DNA from: a virus
DNA length: 43,935 nt
Virus record (IMG/VR): IMGVR_UViG_3300031841_005775
Location: 1-43,935 of that record
Strand: one strand, 5' to 3'
Of the stretch, positions 31,560-40,047 are shown piece after piece. Position 1 is the first letter of the stretch, and each line of letters begins with the position of its first letter. Made by a program: the position numbers and the translations under genes. A model generated the notes under the pieces. It saw only the letters and a list, made by a program, of their open reading frames with translations, made no database searches and was not told the origin of the DNA.

Positions 31560-32223
31560 TACTGGCGTTGTGTACTATCTATTCGGTAATAATTTTCCAA
31601 ACGAATTAGAAAATTCTGTTAATTCTATCAGGAATTACAACAATATACCAATAGCATTAATAACAGAACAACCAAAGCATGCTAAATGCAAATTATTCGA
31701 TATCGTCATAGAATCTATTTCTAAAAAGAAACATGGGTGGCACAAAAGAACAGAATCTCTTTTATTAACACCTTTCACGAACACCTTGCATCTGGATACC
31801 GACACTATTATTACAGGTAGCCTCGATTATGGGTTTAGTAAATCCCAATTGTTTAATCTAGCCTTATGCCATGCTCCAGCGTATTATGCTAAAACTTTTT
31901 TTGATGACACATCGGATAACAGTATTAAACCGATAAATGATGAACAAATTATATACAATGCTGGTGTTATTTTTTACAAAAAATGTGAAACAATATGGAA
32001 TATGATTAGTGCGTGGATAGAATACAACGAAAAATGCTCAACAATACAAGATCAATGTGGACTATCTAATGCTATAGAATCCATGAATATTAATCCTTTT
32101 GTTTTGAGCAAAGGCTGGAACTTTAGGGCGGGTCTATATGCTGAAGGCTATGGACCAATTAAAGTATGGCATTCAAGACAGAGATTAAGAAGCACGAATA
32201 ATAAAGGATTTTTTAGACTATGA
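31549..32223 (+). CDS. GT8-like GT-A glycosyltransferase
   Basis: A 224-residue protein starting at the ATG at 31549, just inside the end of the sulfotransferase gene. GVVYYLFGNNFPNELENS leads into a GT-A fold, and NTLHLDTDTIITGSLD provides the DTD metal site. IYNAGVIFYKK is the N-AGV motif seen in GT8-like enzymes, and PIKVWHSRQ supplies the late His. It probably transfers a sugar in the same glycan pathway; donor unknown. Confidence 0.68.
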   Translation: MNLDTGVVYYLFGNNFPNELENSVNSIRNYNNIPIALITEQPKHAKCKLFDIVIESISKKKHGWHKRTESLLLTPFTNTLHLDTDTIITGSLDYGFSKSQLFNLALCHAPAYYAKTFFDDTSDNSIKPINDEQIIYNAGVIFYKKCETIWNMISAWIEYNEKCSTIQDQCGLSNAIESMNINPFVLSKGWNFRAGLYAEGYGPIKVWHSRQRLRSTNNKGFFRL

Positions 32224-32789
32224 ATATTGAACAAATTATATCTTCTAGACCAGATACTACAAATATAGGAGGTAGTGCCCCCTGGAAAATGAGACACCTG
32301 TATGAGATATGCAAGAGATTACAACCTAATCTTATCATAGAATCTGGAACATGGAAAGGTAATAGTCTATGGCTACTTAGAAAAGCCTTTATCAATTCAG
32401 AAATACACTCATATGATATAGATTATAGTCATTTATTATGGAAAGATAAAACAATAACATATCATAATTATGATATATCTATTGATAACAAAAAATTTAA
32501 CCCGAAATACAATGATGTTATTTTTTTTGATGACCATATTAACCAAAAGGAAAGATTAGAATGGGCATACAACAATGGATTTAAAAACCTAGTTTTTGAT
32601 GACAATGTGCCATCTTCAAAATTAGAGGCTTTTGGTATGCCACCTATACCAACAATTTCAATGCTTCAAGAACAGAATCGAATCCCTAATTATGTAGATT
32701 ATTTTGTTATTCTAGATTATGATAATTCTGATATTTCAACCAGAAATAAAGGACAAACATATCTGACCTATCTCAAAATTAAAAATTGA
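32220..32789 (+). CDS. Class I SAM-dependent methyltransferase-like protein
   Basis: A 189-residue protein. LIIESGTWKGNSLWLLR is a motif I-like loop (ExGxxxGxS), IHSYDIDYSH carries the acidic ribose contact, and VIFFDDHINQKERLE fits motif IV of small Rossmann methyltransferases found near glycosyltransferases. ATGA overlap links it to the GT8-like gene. It is the last gene before an internal promoter. Methyl transfer to a sugar is inferred; the substrate site is not visible. Confidence 0.6.
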   Translation: MNIEQIISSRPDTTNIGGSAPWKMRHLYEICKRLQPNLIIESGTWKGNSLWLLRKAFINSEIHSYDIDYSHLLWKDKTITYHNYDISIDNKKFNPKYNDVIFFDDHINQKERLEWAYNNGFKNLVFDDNVPSSKLEAFGMPPIPTISMLQEQNRIPNYVDYFVILDYDNSDISTRNKGQTYLTYLKIKN

Positions 32790-32807
32790 CCTACGATACA
32801 AATACTC

Positions 32808-32836
32808 TTGACATCGCATGTCTTGTGTGCTACAAT
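32808..32836 (+). promoter_or_regulatory. Sigma70-type promoter (TTGACA-17-TACAAT)
   Basis: TTGACA at 32808-32813 and TACAAT at 32831-32836 are spaced by exactly 17 bases in the gap between two operon segments. Transcription would begin at about 32843, at or just before the next ATG at 32844. Confidence 0.85.
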
Positions 32837-32843
32837 AACTATT

Positions 32844-33014
32844 ATGAACAATGAACATCTATTCCATCCCGTAGTCGTCGGCATCATAGTAATGGGTATC
32901 TTGGGTCTAATTCAGGGATACATGGAATGCAAAGCCGCAGAAAAAAATCCAATTAAAGATCAGCAAACGTCTAAATGCAGCAACGATTATTTCTTCTTTA
33001 TACATTGGGACTAA
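32844..33014 (+). CDS. Small single-pass membrane protein (56 aa), possibly from a leaderless mRNA
   Basis: A 56-residue protein with one membrane span (HPVVVGIIVMGILGLIQGYM) and a charged, Cys-containing tail. The longer frame would start at the TTG of the promoter -35 and is therefore unlikely. From the ATG at 32844 there is no ribosome binding site, and the predicted transcript starts within about two bases of it. No family is recognised. Small phage membrane proteins can act in lysis or superinfection exclusion, but there is no evidence for either here. Confidence 0.55.
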   Translation: MNNEHLFHPVVVGIIVMGILGLIQGYMECKAAEKNPIKDQQTSKCSNDYFFFIHWD

Positions 33015-33017
33015 ATT

Positions 33018-33839
33018 ATGGAAAATGTATTAATAGATAATCATCTATTATTTTATTACCCATCTAATGATCCTGTTGTTTTGCAATTATCAAGGAACAA
33101 AATTCTCTTTGGTAAAGCAAACTTCGATATGCTTAATTTTTTTATCAAAGAAGATGGGGCGATTGTTGACTGTGGCGCACACATAGGGACCTTTTGCTTT
33201 ACTCCTGCCCATAATGGTACAGAAGTTATAGCAATAGATGGTGCTGTTAGAAATGCACAATGCTTAAATAAAACATTTGAAAATATGACAAATGTGATAG
33301 TGGAAAATTGCATTCTACTAGATAAAGTAAAGAACTGCACATTTTCTACAACCTATGGACCATTTGGTTACGCTAAAAGTGATCATACCGGTCTTGATAT
33401 TTCTGACACATTGGATAACATAGTATCTAGACATAATAAAAAAATATCGGGCATCAAATACGATATAGAAGGCAATGAGATAGACGCTATTAATGGATCT
33501 CTAGAAACAATAGGCAAATACAAACCGCCATTGTTAATAGAAGTTAATGGTCATTGTTTAAGAATGAATGATAGGAAACCATATGATCTATTTGATCTTT
33601 TGGATAAAATAAGCTATTCGTATTTCCTTCCAATACAAAATAAATTCCTGTCTATCAATAAAAATCACAAATTCCCATTTTGCGTAACAGATATTATATG
33701 CATACATAATGATAATAGACACGAGTACAATATAGAAATATTACCTTCGCTACAGGAAGAACAAATTAATAATCTAATACAGGAAAACTACAGCAAGTCT
33801 AATCAGGACTGTAGAAAATATTTTGAATATATATTATGA
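33018..33839 (+). CDS. FkbM-family methyltransferase
   Basis: A 273-residue protein with the FkbM pattern: GAIVDCGAHIGTFCF (SAM motif I), EVIAIDGAVRNAQCL (motif II), and GIKYDIEGNEIDAINGS, the family's conserved KxDxEGxE signature. FkbM proteins methylate sugar or polyketide hydroxyls and are frequent in polysaccharide loci. ATGA overlap with the next gene. The C-terminal ~80 residues (YFLPIQNKFLSINKNH ...) are less typical. Confidence 0.85.
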   Translation: MENVLIDNHLLFYYPSNDPVVLQLSRNKILFGKANFDMLNFFIKEDGAIVDCGAHIGTFCFTPAHNGTEVIAIDGAVRNAQCLNKTFENMTNVIVENCILLDKVKNCTFSTTYGPFGYAKSDHTGLDISDTLDNIVSRHNKKISGIKYDIEGNEIDAINGSLETIGKYKPPLLIEVNGHCLRMNDRKPYDLFDLLDKISYSYFLPIQNKFLSINKNHKFPFCVTDIICIHNDNRHEYNIEILPSLQEEQINNLIQENYSKSNQDCRKYFEYIL

Positions 33840-34366
33840 ACAGACTAAACAAACAAAGGGTTTATCTAGCAGGTGCTATAGATAGGGTGCCAGATAGAGG
33901 TACAACATGGAGAAGTGAAATCACTCCATTCTTAGACGATTTAGGATTAACAATATTCAATCCTATCACCAAGCCTACAGATGTTGGTCTTGAAGATCAA
34001 GACTCACACACCATCAAAGCGAAATTAAAATCGCAAAAAAGATACGATGAACTTAGTAGCATGATGAAAGTTATTAGGTCTGTGGATCTTAGGCTCGTAG
34101 ACATTAGTGACTTTATGATTGTTAATCTGGATCTAGAGATTCATCCTTGCGGTACTCTTGAAGAAATTTTCTGGGCAAACAGACAAAAAAAGCCGATACT
34201 TATAAGAATGGTTCAGGGTAAAGAGAATACGCCAGACTGGCTATTTGGAACCATACCTCACCAAATGATTTTTTCAAATTGGGACGAGATGAAAAACTAT
34301 TTAGTCAATATTAATGAAGCAGAGAATATAGAGTCTCATAAGCGGTGGTATTTTTTCTCGGTATAA
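33836..34366 (+). CDS. Nucleoside 2-deoxyribosyltransferase-like protein
   Basis: A 176-residue protein. RVYLAGAIDRVPDRGTTWR at the start and LTIFNPITKPTD resemble the nucleotide-binding part of the nucleoside 2-deoxyribosyltransferase-like fold. SDFMIVNLDLEIHPCGTLEEIFWANRQKKPILI (given only by its ends: DFMIVNLD and CGTLEEIFWA) supplies the conserved Asp and Glu. Such enzymes swap or release bases of deoxynucleosides or deoxynucleotides. It precedes a GMP reductase gene by three bases, pointing to nucleotide-pool control. Confidence 0.75.
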   Translation: MNRLNKQRVYLAGAIDRVPDRGTTWRSEITPFLDDLGLTIFNPITKPTDVGLEDQDSHTIKAKLKSQKRYDELSSMMKVIRSVDLRLVDISDFMIVNLDLEIHPCGTLEEIFWANRQKKPILIRMVQGKENTPDWLFGTIPHQMIFSNWDEMKNYLVNINEAENIESHKRWYFFSV

Positions 34367-34369
34367 ACT

Positions 34370-35464
34370 ATGAAAATAATAAACGAAATTAAGCTGGATT
34401 TTGACAATGTTTTAATCAAACCTAAAAGATCTACACTGTCTAGCAGATCAGAAGTAGACTTACTGAGAGAATTCACGTTCCCCCATTCAAAAAGAAAATT
34501 GAACTGCGTTCCTATTGTATCTGCCAATATGGACACAACCGGCTCAATGGAGATGGCTAGAGCATTATCAGGGTTTGATTGCATCACATGTTTACATAAA
34601 CATTATTCAGCTACTGATTTATTAAATTATTTCAGTGATCCACAAGATCACACCTTTTACTCAACCGGTATTTCTGAATCTGATATTGAAAAACTTACTA
34701 CAGTCTACGATAAATTAACTCACAAGCCCAATCTTTGCATAGATGTAGCGAATGGATATAGCGAAAAATTTGTACAAACAATTAAAAAAATCAGGGATTG
34801 GTATCCAGATATTATTATCATGGCAGGCAATGTCGTTACGCCAGAGATGACTGAGGAATTAATATTACACGGAGGCGTTGATATCGTTAAAGTCGGTATT
34901 GGTTCCGGTAGTGTCTGTACTACTAGATTAAAAACTGGCGTAGGATACCCTCAATTGAGTGCAATTATAGAGTGTTCAGATGCGGCCCACGGCCTTAATG
35001 GACATGTCTGTAGTGACGGGGGATGTAAAATAGCAGGAGATGTTTGCAAAGCATTTGGTGCTAATACTGATTTTGTGATGCTTGGAAGTATGCTTGCCGG
35101 CACAGATTGCTGTGAAGGAGAATGGCAATATGAATATAGATGTGTTAGCAAAAAAGGTGAATGGTGGCAGTCTGCAAATCCCGGATATGATACAGAAAAA
35201 AGAAAAACATCTTTGAAATTTTATGGAATGAGCAGCAAAGAGGCTATGGACAAACATAACGGAGGAGTCTCGGACTACAGAACAAGTGAAGGGCGTTGCG
35301 TTACTATTCCATATAAAGGCACAACACATTCAATCATACTAGATATACTTGGAGGATTACGTAGTGCGTGTACTTATGTTGGCGCAAGAAAGCTAAAGGA
35401 TCTACCAAAGAAAACAACATTTATATTAGTCAATGATACCCATAATAGAGTTTACGAAAAATAA
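34370..35464 (+). CDS. guaC: GMP reductase
   Basis: A 364-residue IMPDH/GMPR barrel. LDFDNVLIKPKRSTLSSRS at the start, VSANMDTTGSMEMA, then VKVGIGSGSVCTTRLKTGV with the catalytic Cys, YPQLSAIIECSDAAHG, SDGGC and FVMLGSMLAGTD follow GuaC. The end EGRCVTIPYKG, ILGGLRSACTYVGA and KTTFILV are GuaC-type and differ from IMPDH; no CBS domain is present. The enzyme converts GMP to IMP and ammonia with NADPH. In a phage it would shift purines from guanine to adenine nucleotides, which would suit an AT-rich genome. TAATG junction with the next gene. Confidence 0.93.
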   Translation: MKIINEIKLDFDNVLIKPKRSTLSSRSEVDLLREFTFPHSKRKLNCVPIVSANMDTTGSMEMARALSGFDCITCLHKHYSATDLLNYFSDPQDHTFYSTGISESDIEKLTTVYDKLTHKPNLCIDVANGYSEKFVQTIKKIRDWYPDIIIMAGNVVTPEMTEELILHGGVDIVKVGIGSGSVCTTRLKTGVGYPQLSAIIECSDAAHGLNGHVCSDGGCKIAGDVCKAFGANTDFVMLGSMLAGTDCCEGEWQYEYRCVSKKGEWWQSANPGYDTEKRKTSLKFYGMSSKEAMDKHNGGVSDYRTSEGRCVTIPYKGTTHSIILDILGGLRSACTYVGARKLKDLPKKTTFILVNDTHNRVYEK

Positions 35465-36525
35465 TGAATATAAATCTCAATATACCAATTAATGATACCG
35501 GCTATGGTGTAGTTTCCAAAAATATAGCTAGATCATTACATAAGAATAATAATGTTTCAATATTTCCTATTGGACAAACAGTAGCCAGAAGCCAGCAAGA
35601 ATATGATGATTTTATGCAAATGATCAATAACTCTATAAACTTCGAGCACTCCGCACCAACTCTCAAAATTTGGCATCAATTTGATTTAGCACAGCATATT
35701 GGTAAAGGCAAATATACTGCATTTCCCTTTTTTGAATTAGACACTTTTGACGAAAGAGAAAAATGCCAGATGAAAGTACCAGATCAGTATGTCGTTGCTT
35801 CAAATTGGGCAAAAGAGGTGCTTATGCAAAATGGAATAACACAAGATATTCATGTGGTGCCTATGGGAGTTGACAGAGATATATTTAATGATGAGCTATA
35901 TAGAAATGATATCCTATCAAAAGATAAATATATATTTCTTACTATAGGCAAATGGGAAGTAAGAAAGGGTCATGATCTATTAAATGATATATTTTCCAAA
36001 GCTTTTCCAGTAGAAAAGGATGTAGAATTATGGATTTTAGCAGCAGAGCACACCTCTTCGTACTGCACAAAGGAAGAAATTGAACAATGGAAAAATAGAT
36101 ACTCAAATGATAATAGAATTAGAATTATAGGAGGAACAGAAACCCAAATAGATATCGCTAAAATTATTCAATATTCTGATTGTGGCTTATATATCTCTAG
36201 AGCGGAAGGATGGAATCTAGAGTTGCTAGAAACCATGTCCATGAATAAGCCATGTATTGCATCAAATTATTCTGGTCACACCGAATTTTGTGACAATAAT
36301 AACACCTATCTTGTAGATATTGAAGAAAAAGAACTTGCTTTTGATGGCAAAGCATTCAGAAAACAAGGAAATTGGGCCAAATTGTCTGAAAAACAGATAG
36401 AACAGACAGTAGAACATATGAGATATGTGTATAATAATAATATTAGAACAAATCCGCAAGGCTTGGAAACAGCACAAAAATTATCTTGGCAGAATACAGC
36501 TAACCAAATATTAAAAATTCTTTAA
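35464..36525 (+). CDS. GT4 family glycosyltransferase
   Basis: A 353-residue GT-B enzyme. INDTGYGVVSKNIARSL is the N-terminal glycine loop, VVASNWAKEVLMQNGI and VVPMGVDRDIF lie at the domain junction, FLTIGKWEVRKGHDLL starts the C-terminal domain, and SRAEGWNLELLETMSMNKP is the GT4 EX7E motif. The neighbours are nucleotide and structural-type genes rather than sugar genes, so it may modify a virion or DNA component. A sugar acceptor is not visible. Confidence 0.88.
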   Translation: MNINLNIPINDTGYGVVSKNIARSLHKNNNVSIFPIGQTVARSQQEYDDFMQMINNSINFEHSAPTLKIWHQFDLAQHIGKGKYTAFPFFELDTFDEREKCQMKVPDQYVVASNWAKEVLMQNGITQDIHVVPMGVDRDIFNDELYRNDILSKDKYIFLTIGKWEVRKGHDLLNDIFSKAFPVEKDVELWILAAEHTSSYCTKEEIEQWKNRYSNDNRIRIIGGTETQIDIAKIIQYSDCGLYISRAEGWNLELLETMSMNKPCIASNYSGHTEFCDNNNTYLVDIEEKELAFDGKAFRKQGNWAKLSEKQIEQTVEHMRYVYNNNIRTNPQGLETAQKLSWQNTANQILKIL

Positions 36526-36535
36526 GAGGAAAACG

Positions 36536-37048
36536 ATGCCATTACCAGATAAAAAACCAGATGAAGATAAACAGAAATTTGTATCTAGATGCATGTCTGA
36601 TCCCAAAATAAAAAAAGAATACCCAGATAGTAAACAGAGGGTAGCGGTATGTATGAATCAAGCAAGAGGAGAGGATTCATCTTTAGTAAATATGGTACAT
36701 GACATCATTCTTGCAGCTAATCAGCAGTGGGATGATGAGTGGGAAGAATTTGTTTATGAGGTTACAGCATCAGAAGTATATGATGAGGAAGGCAATGCTC
36801 TCGGATCAGAATACCAGGGAAGAAAAGTTCAACTAAACAAACCTTTCAGAACTCCTGATGGTCCAAAAAAATTCAGCGTTTATGTAAAAAACGAAAAAGG
36901 CAATGTCGTAAAAGTTAATTTTGGCGACCCTAATATGAAAATAAAAAAGAATATTCCAGAAAGACGCAAGAGTTTTAGGGCTAGACATAATTGCGACAAT
37001 CCTGGCCCAAAATGGAAAGCTAGATATTGGTCCTGTAAGGCTTGGTGA
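36536..37048 (+). CDS. Phage protein with two conserved short motifs, unknown function
   Basis: A 170-residue protein. The N-terminal QKFVSRCMSDPKIKKEYP with SKQRVAVCMNQ, and the C-terminal RRKSFRARHNCDNPGPK and KARYWSCKAW, are patterns I recall from hypothetical proteins of marine and other large phages, often near prohead or structural genes. The C-terminal His and Cys residues could bind metal. AGAGGA lies before the ATG. The middle part is acidic and beta-rich. A virion or assembly role is a guess from context. Confidence 0.6.
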   Translation: MPLPDKKPDEDKQKFVSRCMSDPKIKKEYPDSKQRVAVCMNQARGEDSSLVNMVHDIILAANQQWDDEWEEFVYEVTASEVYDEEGNALGSEYQGRKVQLNKPFRTPDGPKKFSVYVKNEKGNVVKVNFGDPNMKIKKNIPERRKSFRARHNCDNPGPKWKARYWSCKAW

Positions 37049-37049
37049 T

Positions 37050-37736
37050 ATGCGACTAATTTCTGCTATTCAAAACAATATTACCATAGATAATATTAAA
37101 TATGCTCAAAATTTTGAGTATATGAAAAGTTCGTACTCATTAATGAGTTTTCCAGAAATAGGCGATATAGATCTTTTTAGAATAGTAGATAACCCACCCG
37201 CTAATTCATCAGAAACAACTATCGACGAACTTCAAATAATATCTAGAATGGCAAATAATAGATCTCAGCAAGACATTGATCTTGTCTATCAAGTAGATTA
37301 TGAACCTCTCGGTATTTTTTATCCGGTAATAGAAGAGAATAATCTTGTTTTTGATGAAAATTTATTTTTTACATCTTACTACAAATGCGTCAGTGCTATA
37401 ATAGACCATCTCAAATTTTTCTATAACAGAGCTAGACCATTTCAAATAGCAGAGCATCATAATATTCACATTGATAGGATAATCACGAAAACCCATAAAA
37501 CCCCATCATATCCCAGCGGACACACAATGTATGCTGCTCTAGCGGCAGCTATTTTAACAGATGACTACCCAGAACATAAAACTAAATTTGACGCATTGGT
37601 TGACCAGTGTGGAACAGCCAGGGTGTTACAGGGTGTTCATTATCCATCCGACAACGAAGCATCTAAACGTATAATGAGTACCATATATCCAAGTATTAAG
37701 TCATATTTTACACAAAGGAGAAAAAATGAACTATAA
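37050..37736 (+). CDS. Soluble PAP2-type phosphatase / haloperoxidase-fold protein
   Basis: A 228-residue protein with all three PAP2 motifs: KFFYNRARPFQIA (phosphate contact), YPSGHTMYAA, and ARVLQGVHYPSDNEA with the catalytic His. No membrane spans are seen, so it resembles soluble class A acid phosphatases and not lipid phosphatases. It would remove phosphate from small molecules, perhaps nucleotides or sugar phosphates. The start follows two bases after the previous stop, and its end overlaps the next gene by 11 bases. Confidence 0.87.
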   Translation: MRLISAIQNNITIDNIKYAQNFEYMKSSYSLMSFPEIGDIDLFRIVDNPPANSSETTIDELQIISRMANNRSQQDIDLVYQVDYEPLGIFYPVIEENNLVFDENLFFTSYYKCVSAIIDHLKFFYNRARPFQIAEHHNIHIDRIITKTHKTPSYPSGHTMYAALAAAILTDDYPEHKTKFDALVDQCGTARVLQGVHYPSDNEASKRIMSTIYPSIKSYFTQRRKNEL

Positions 37737-38184
37737 ACAAATCATGAAAGGTGTTCAAGAGCAGCTAACCAAATCCAATGACATGGAAAATGAAACACCA
37801 GGACAGGAGTTAATGGAGTATAAGCAAGATTTTCTAGAAATGAATATAGGATCATTAAATGCTATTATGAGACATGCTCAGGATATTCTTGCTTCTCTTG
37901 ATGATCCCATGATCAAAGAAAACTTGACAGAAAGCTGGCTGCAGGGTAAAATTGCGATAACAGAAGATTACATGCGAACCATACACGATTTTGTAAAGTA
38001 TGTACCTCTGGGTGACGATGATACTTATGCGGCAGACAAGCCAGGACTTTGGGAAAATATCAGACGCAAAAAACAAAGAGAAGGCGACGATTACAAGCCT
38101 GCTAAACCCGGCGATCCTGATAGACCAGATCCAAAACAATGGAAAAGATTAACAAAAGAAGACAAAGACAAAAAGAAGCAATAA
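37726..38184 (+). CDS. Phage hypothetical protein, helical with basic tail
   Basis: A 152-residue protein. The central helical part EMNIGSLNAIMRHAQDILASL and SWLQGKIAITEDYMRTIHDFVKYV resembles a small domain I recall at the ends of phage head or scaffold-type proteins. The tail KPGLWENIRRKKQREG and DPKQWKRLTKED is basic, proline-rich and flexible. AAAGGAG before the ATG is a strong ribosome binding site, which suggests abundant production. Function is not established. Confidence 0.65.
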   Translation: MNYKQIMKGVQEQLTKSNDMENETPGQELMEYKQDFLEMNIGSLNAIMRHAQDILASLDDPMIKENLTESWLQGKIAITEDYMRTIHDFVKYVPLGDDDTYAADKPGLWENIRRKKQREGDDYKPAKPGDPDRPDPKQWKRLTKEDKDKKKQ

Positions 38185-38217
38185 TTACTTAACAAAAAAT
38201 TAGGAAAAGGAATTTTC

Positions 38218-38808
38218 ATGGAAATTAAATTTGAGACAATGAACACCTATTTAATGTTGGCCAAAAAAGTTATATCTAAATTTGGTCCACAATTTTACCC
38301 AGGACTTGCAAAAGAAATGTTGAGCAATGAGGAGGCTTTATCTGATGTTGCTGCAGCTATTATGAATGCAGACTGGAAATATGATCCAGAAAAACCTACA
38401 TCAAGTGGACAAAAGAAAACTCTCTATTCATATAGAAATCAATGTGGACTTTGGGCGATAAAAACCTATATTACCAATAAATACAAGAAAAGTAAAAAGG
38501 TAAGTCTAGATTTTTCAATTGATGATAATAGCGCCTTGGTAAGCACAATGGTTGATCATAAAAATTTGTCTCCAGCTATTATAGCGGAAACCAAAGAGAT
38601 AGAGGATAATTTGAAAGCCGATATTAATGAATTGCTAAATATTTCTCCTATCACAGACAAACAAAGAGAGCAAATTTCTTTATATTACCTACAGGGATTT
38701 ACATTATCCCAAATAGGTAGAAAATTTTCTATCTCAAGAGAAGCAGTCAGACAGAATATCAAAAGGGCACTTAACATAATCAGGAAGTATGATACAGTCT
38801 CGCATTAA
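38218..38808 (+). CDS. Phage sigma factor (sigma70 family, region 2 and region 4)
   Basis: A 196-residue protein. Region 2-like sequence runs from LSDVAAAIMNADWKYDPEKP to KTLYSYRNQCGLWAIKTYI, matching the core-binding and -10 segment (DxxQEG...KFDPERG...YxxWxIRxAI in cellular factors). Region 4 is ITDKQREQISLYYLQGFTLSQIGRKF and SREAVRQNIKRAL, a full helix-turn-helix. Region 3 is short or absent. AAAAGGA gives good translation. Such phage factors redirect host RNA polymerase to late genes. It lies before the ClpP-like and presumed structural genes. Confidence 0.85.
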   Translation: MEIKFETMNTYLMLAKKVISKFGPQFYPGLAKEMLSNEEALSDVAAAIMNADWKYDPEKPTSSGQKKTLYSYRNQCGLWAIKTYITNKYKKSKKVSLDFSIDDNSALVSTMVDHKNLSPAIIAETKEIEDNLKADINELLNISPITDKQREQISLYYLQGFTLSQIGRKFSISREAVRQNIKRALNIIRKYDTVSH

Positions 38809-39148
38809 TATATATTTCTTACTAGCTAGTAGATCAAAAACAGGTTTAATACATAATATTATTTCCTCAACAGATGATATACTAACGCCGCCGTCACGAA
38901 ATATAGACGGCGGCAGTAAGAATATCGATGAATACATCAAAGACATTACAAAAGAATTTATATCGGTAGATTATAACTCTTTAAATTTCATAGTTACGGA
39001 TATCAATATATCTAACAATATTCTTAATTTAAACTATATGTGTTGGTTACATCCTCAATATTTAAAGAAAGATGCACAATTTTCTCTAATTAACATACAA
39101 AATTTACTATATGATAAAAATGTTCAAGCGATTATTAAGTTTATTTAG
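38789..39148 (+). CDS. Hypothetical protein
   Basis: A 119-residue protein that overlaps the end of the sigma gene by 20 bases. It starts MIQSRINIYFLLASRSKTG; AGGAAG is present but only one base from the ATG. It consists of alternating strands and helices (LNFIVTDINISNN, LNLNYMCWLHPQYL) without a recognisable catalytic motif. It is expressed with the sigma gene if translated. Confidence 0.5.
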   Translation: MIQSRINIYFLLASRSKTGLIHNIISSTDDILTPPSRNIDGGSKNIDEYIKDITKEFISVDYNSLNFIVTDINISNNILNLNYMCWLHPQYLKKDAQFSLINIQNLLYDKNVQAIIKFI

Positions 39149-39557
39149 AGTCTTTACCTATAAAGACAATAGAACTGAACTTAATGTAAATAATAAAAAT
39201 GGTAGCGTATTATTTTCACATAATGATGATAATACTATGAATATAGAATTCTATCTACCATTTATCCTAAAAGATGATAATAGCGATATGTACAATGAAG
39301 AAGATATCGTTAAGAAATCTGAATTATATGCTCAAATGCTTGTATTAATCAATAGTGGGGCGTATAAACAAACTATCATAAATGGACTAAAATATATAGT
39401 TAATAATAACGATGATGTTAATCATAAATTATTAGCAAGCAATGTTTTATCTTTTTATCTCATCTTAGATAAAGCCCATTCTCATAATATAGCTGCTAGT
39501 GAGGCTTCCATAGAAGGACCAACTATAAAACCAACAGAAGTTTTTAAGATGCAGTAA
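39111..39557 (+). CDS. Hypothetical protein
   Basis: A 148-residue protein, or 145 from the second ATG at 39120. A basic amphipathic start (FKRLLSLFRVF) is followed by a strand-rich part and a helical half (AQMLVLINSGAYKQTIINGL, KLLASNVLSFYLILDKA). The C-terminal helices might be TPR-like, but only weakly. It overlaps the previous gene by 38 bases. No function is evident. Confidence 0.5.
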   Translation: MIKMFKRLLSLFRVFTYKDNRTELNVNNKNGSVLFSHNDDNTMNIEFYLPFILKDDNSDMYNEEDIVKKSELYAQMLVLINSGAYKQTIINGLKYIVNNNDDVNHKLLASNVLSFYLILDKAHSHNIAASEASIEGPTIKPTEVFKMQ

Positions 39558-39591
39558 TGTTGGAAAAAGCCCCAAATAGCTTAATATAATT

Positions 39592-40047
39592 ATGTACAAT
39601 CAATCAGAAATCAAAATAGTATGGCAAAAATGGTCTAATCCATTTGGATCTGAAGAAGAAATAGATGCGATGAATCATTATTTGCCTGAAGATATTGAAG
39701 AAGAAATACAACAACACGAAGAAGAACTATATGAACCTAATCCATTAGAAGATCATAATAAAGATATGTCTATGAATAAATTAAGAGTCATAGCAACTCC
39801 TATGGGGATATTGCCTCTTACAGAAAATACAGATATATGTAATATATTCAATTTCTGGATTGGTCATTCAAACTTTGATATTACACAAGATATTGCAAAT
39901 ATTATTGAGCAAGTACCTGGTGTTGAAACACTAGATATTTACACAAGGTATCGTTTCAGAGTTGGTGTTGGAAAAGCTTTTGTAGACTCTGATGTAATGA
40001 GAGATATTAATGATGAGGTATACGAGTATATAGAAAATGCCAACTAG
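39592..40047 (+). CDS. Phage hypothetical protein
   Basis: A 151-residue acidic protein. The first ~60 residues are Glu-rich; the second part (FNFWIGHSNFDITQDIANII, VETLDIYTRYRFRVGVGKAF) is a compact mixed domain that I recall from hypothetical proteins of large phages. No active site can be seen. The end overlaps the ClpP-like gene by 11 bases. A TATAAT seven bases before the ATG is too close to serve this gene as a promoter. Confidence 0.6.
   Translation: MYNQSEIKIVWQKWSNPFGSEEEIDAMNHYLPEDIEEEIQQHEEELYEPNPLEDHNKDMSMNKLRVIATPMGILPLTENTDICNIFNFWIGHSNFDITQDIANIIEQVPGVETLDIYTRYRFRVGVGKAFVDSDVMRDINDEVYEYIENAN

Noticed and set aside
38789-39148. Nudix hydrolase
   Set aside because: Some strands recall the fold, but the GX5EX7REUXEEXGU signature is absent, so I left the protein as hypothetical.
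39585-39590. TATAAT before the gene at 39592
   Set aside because: Same problem: it ends one base before the ATG and has no matching -35.
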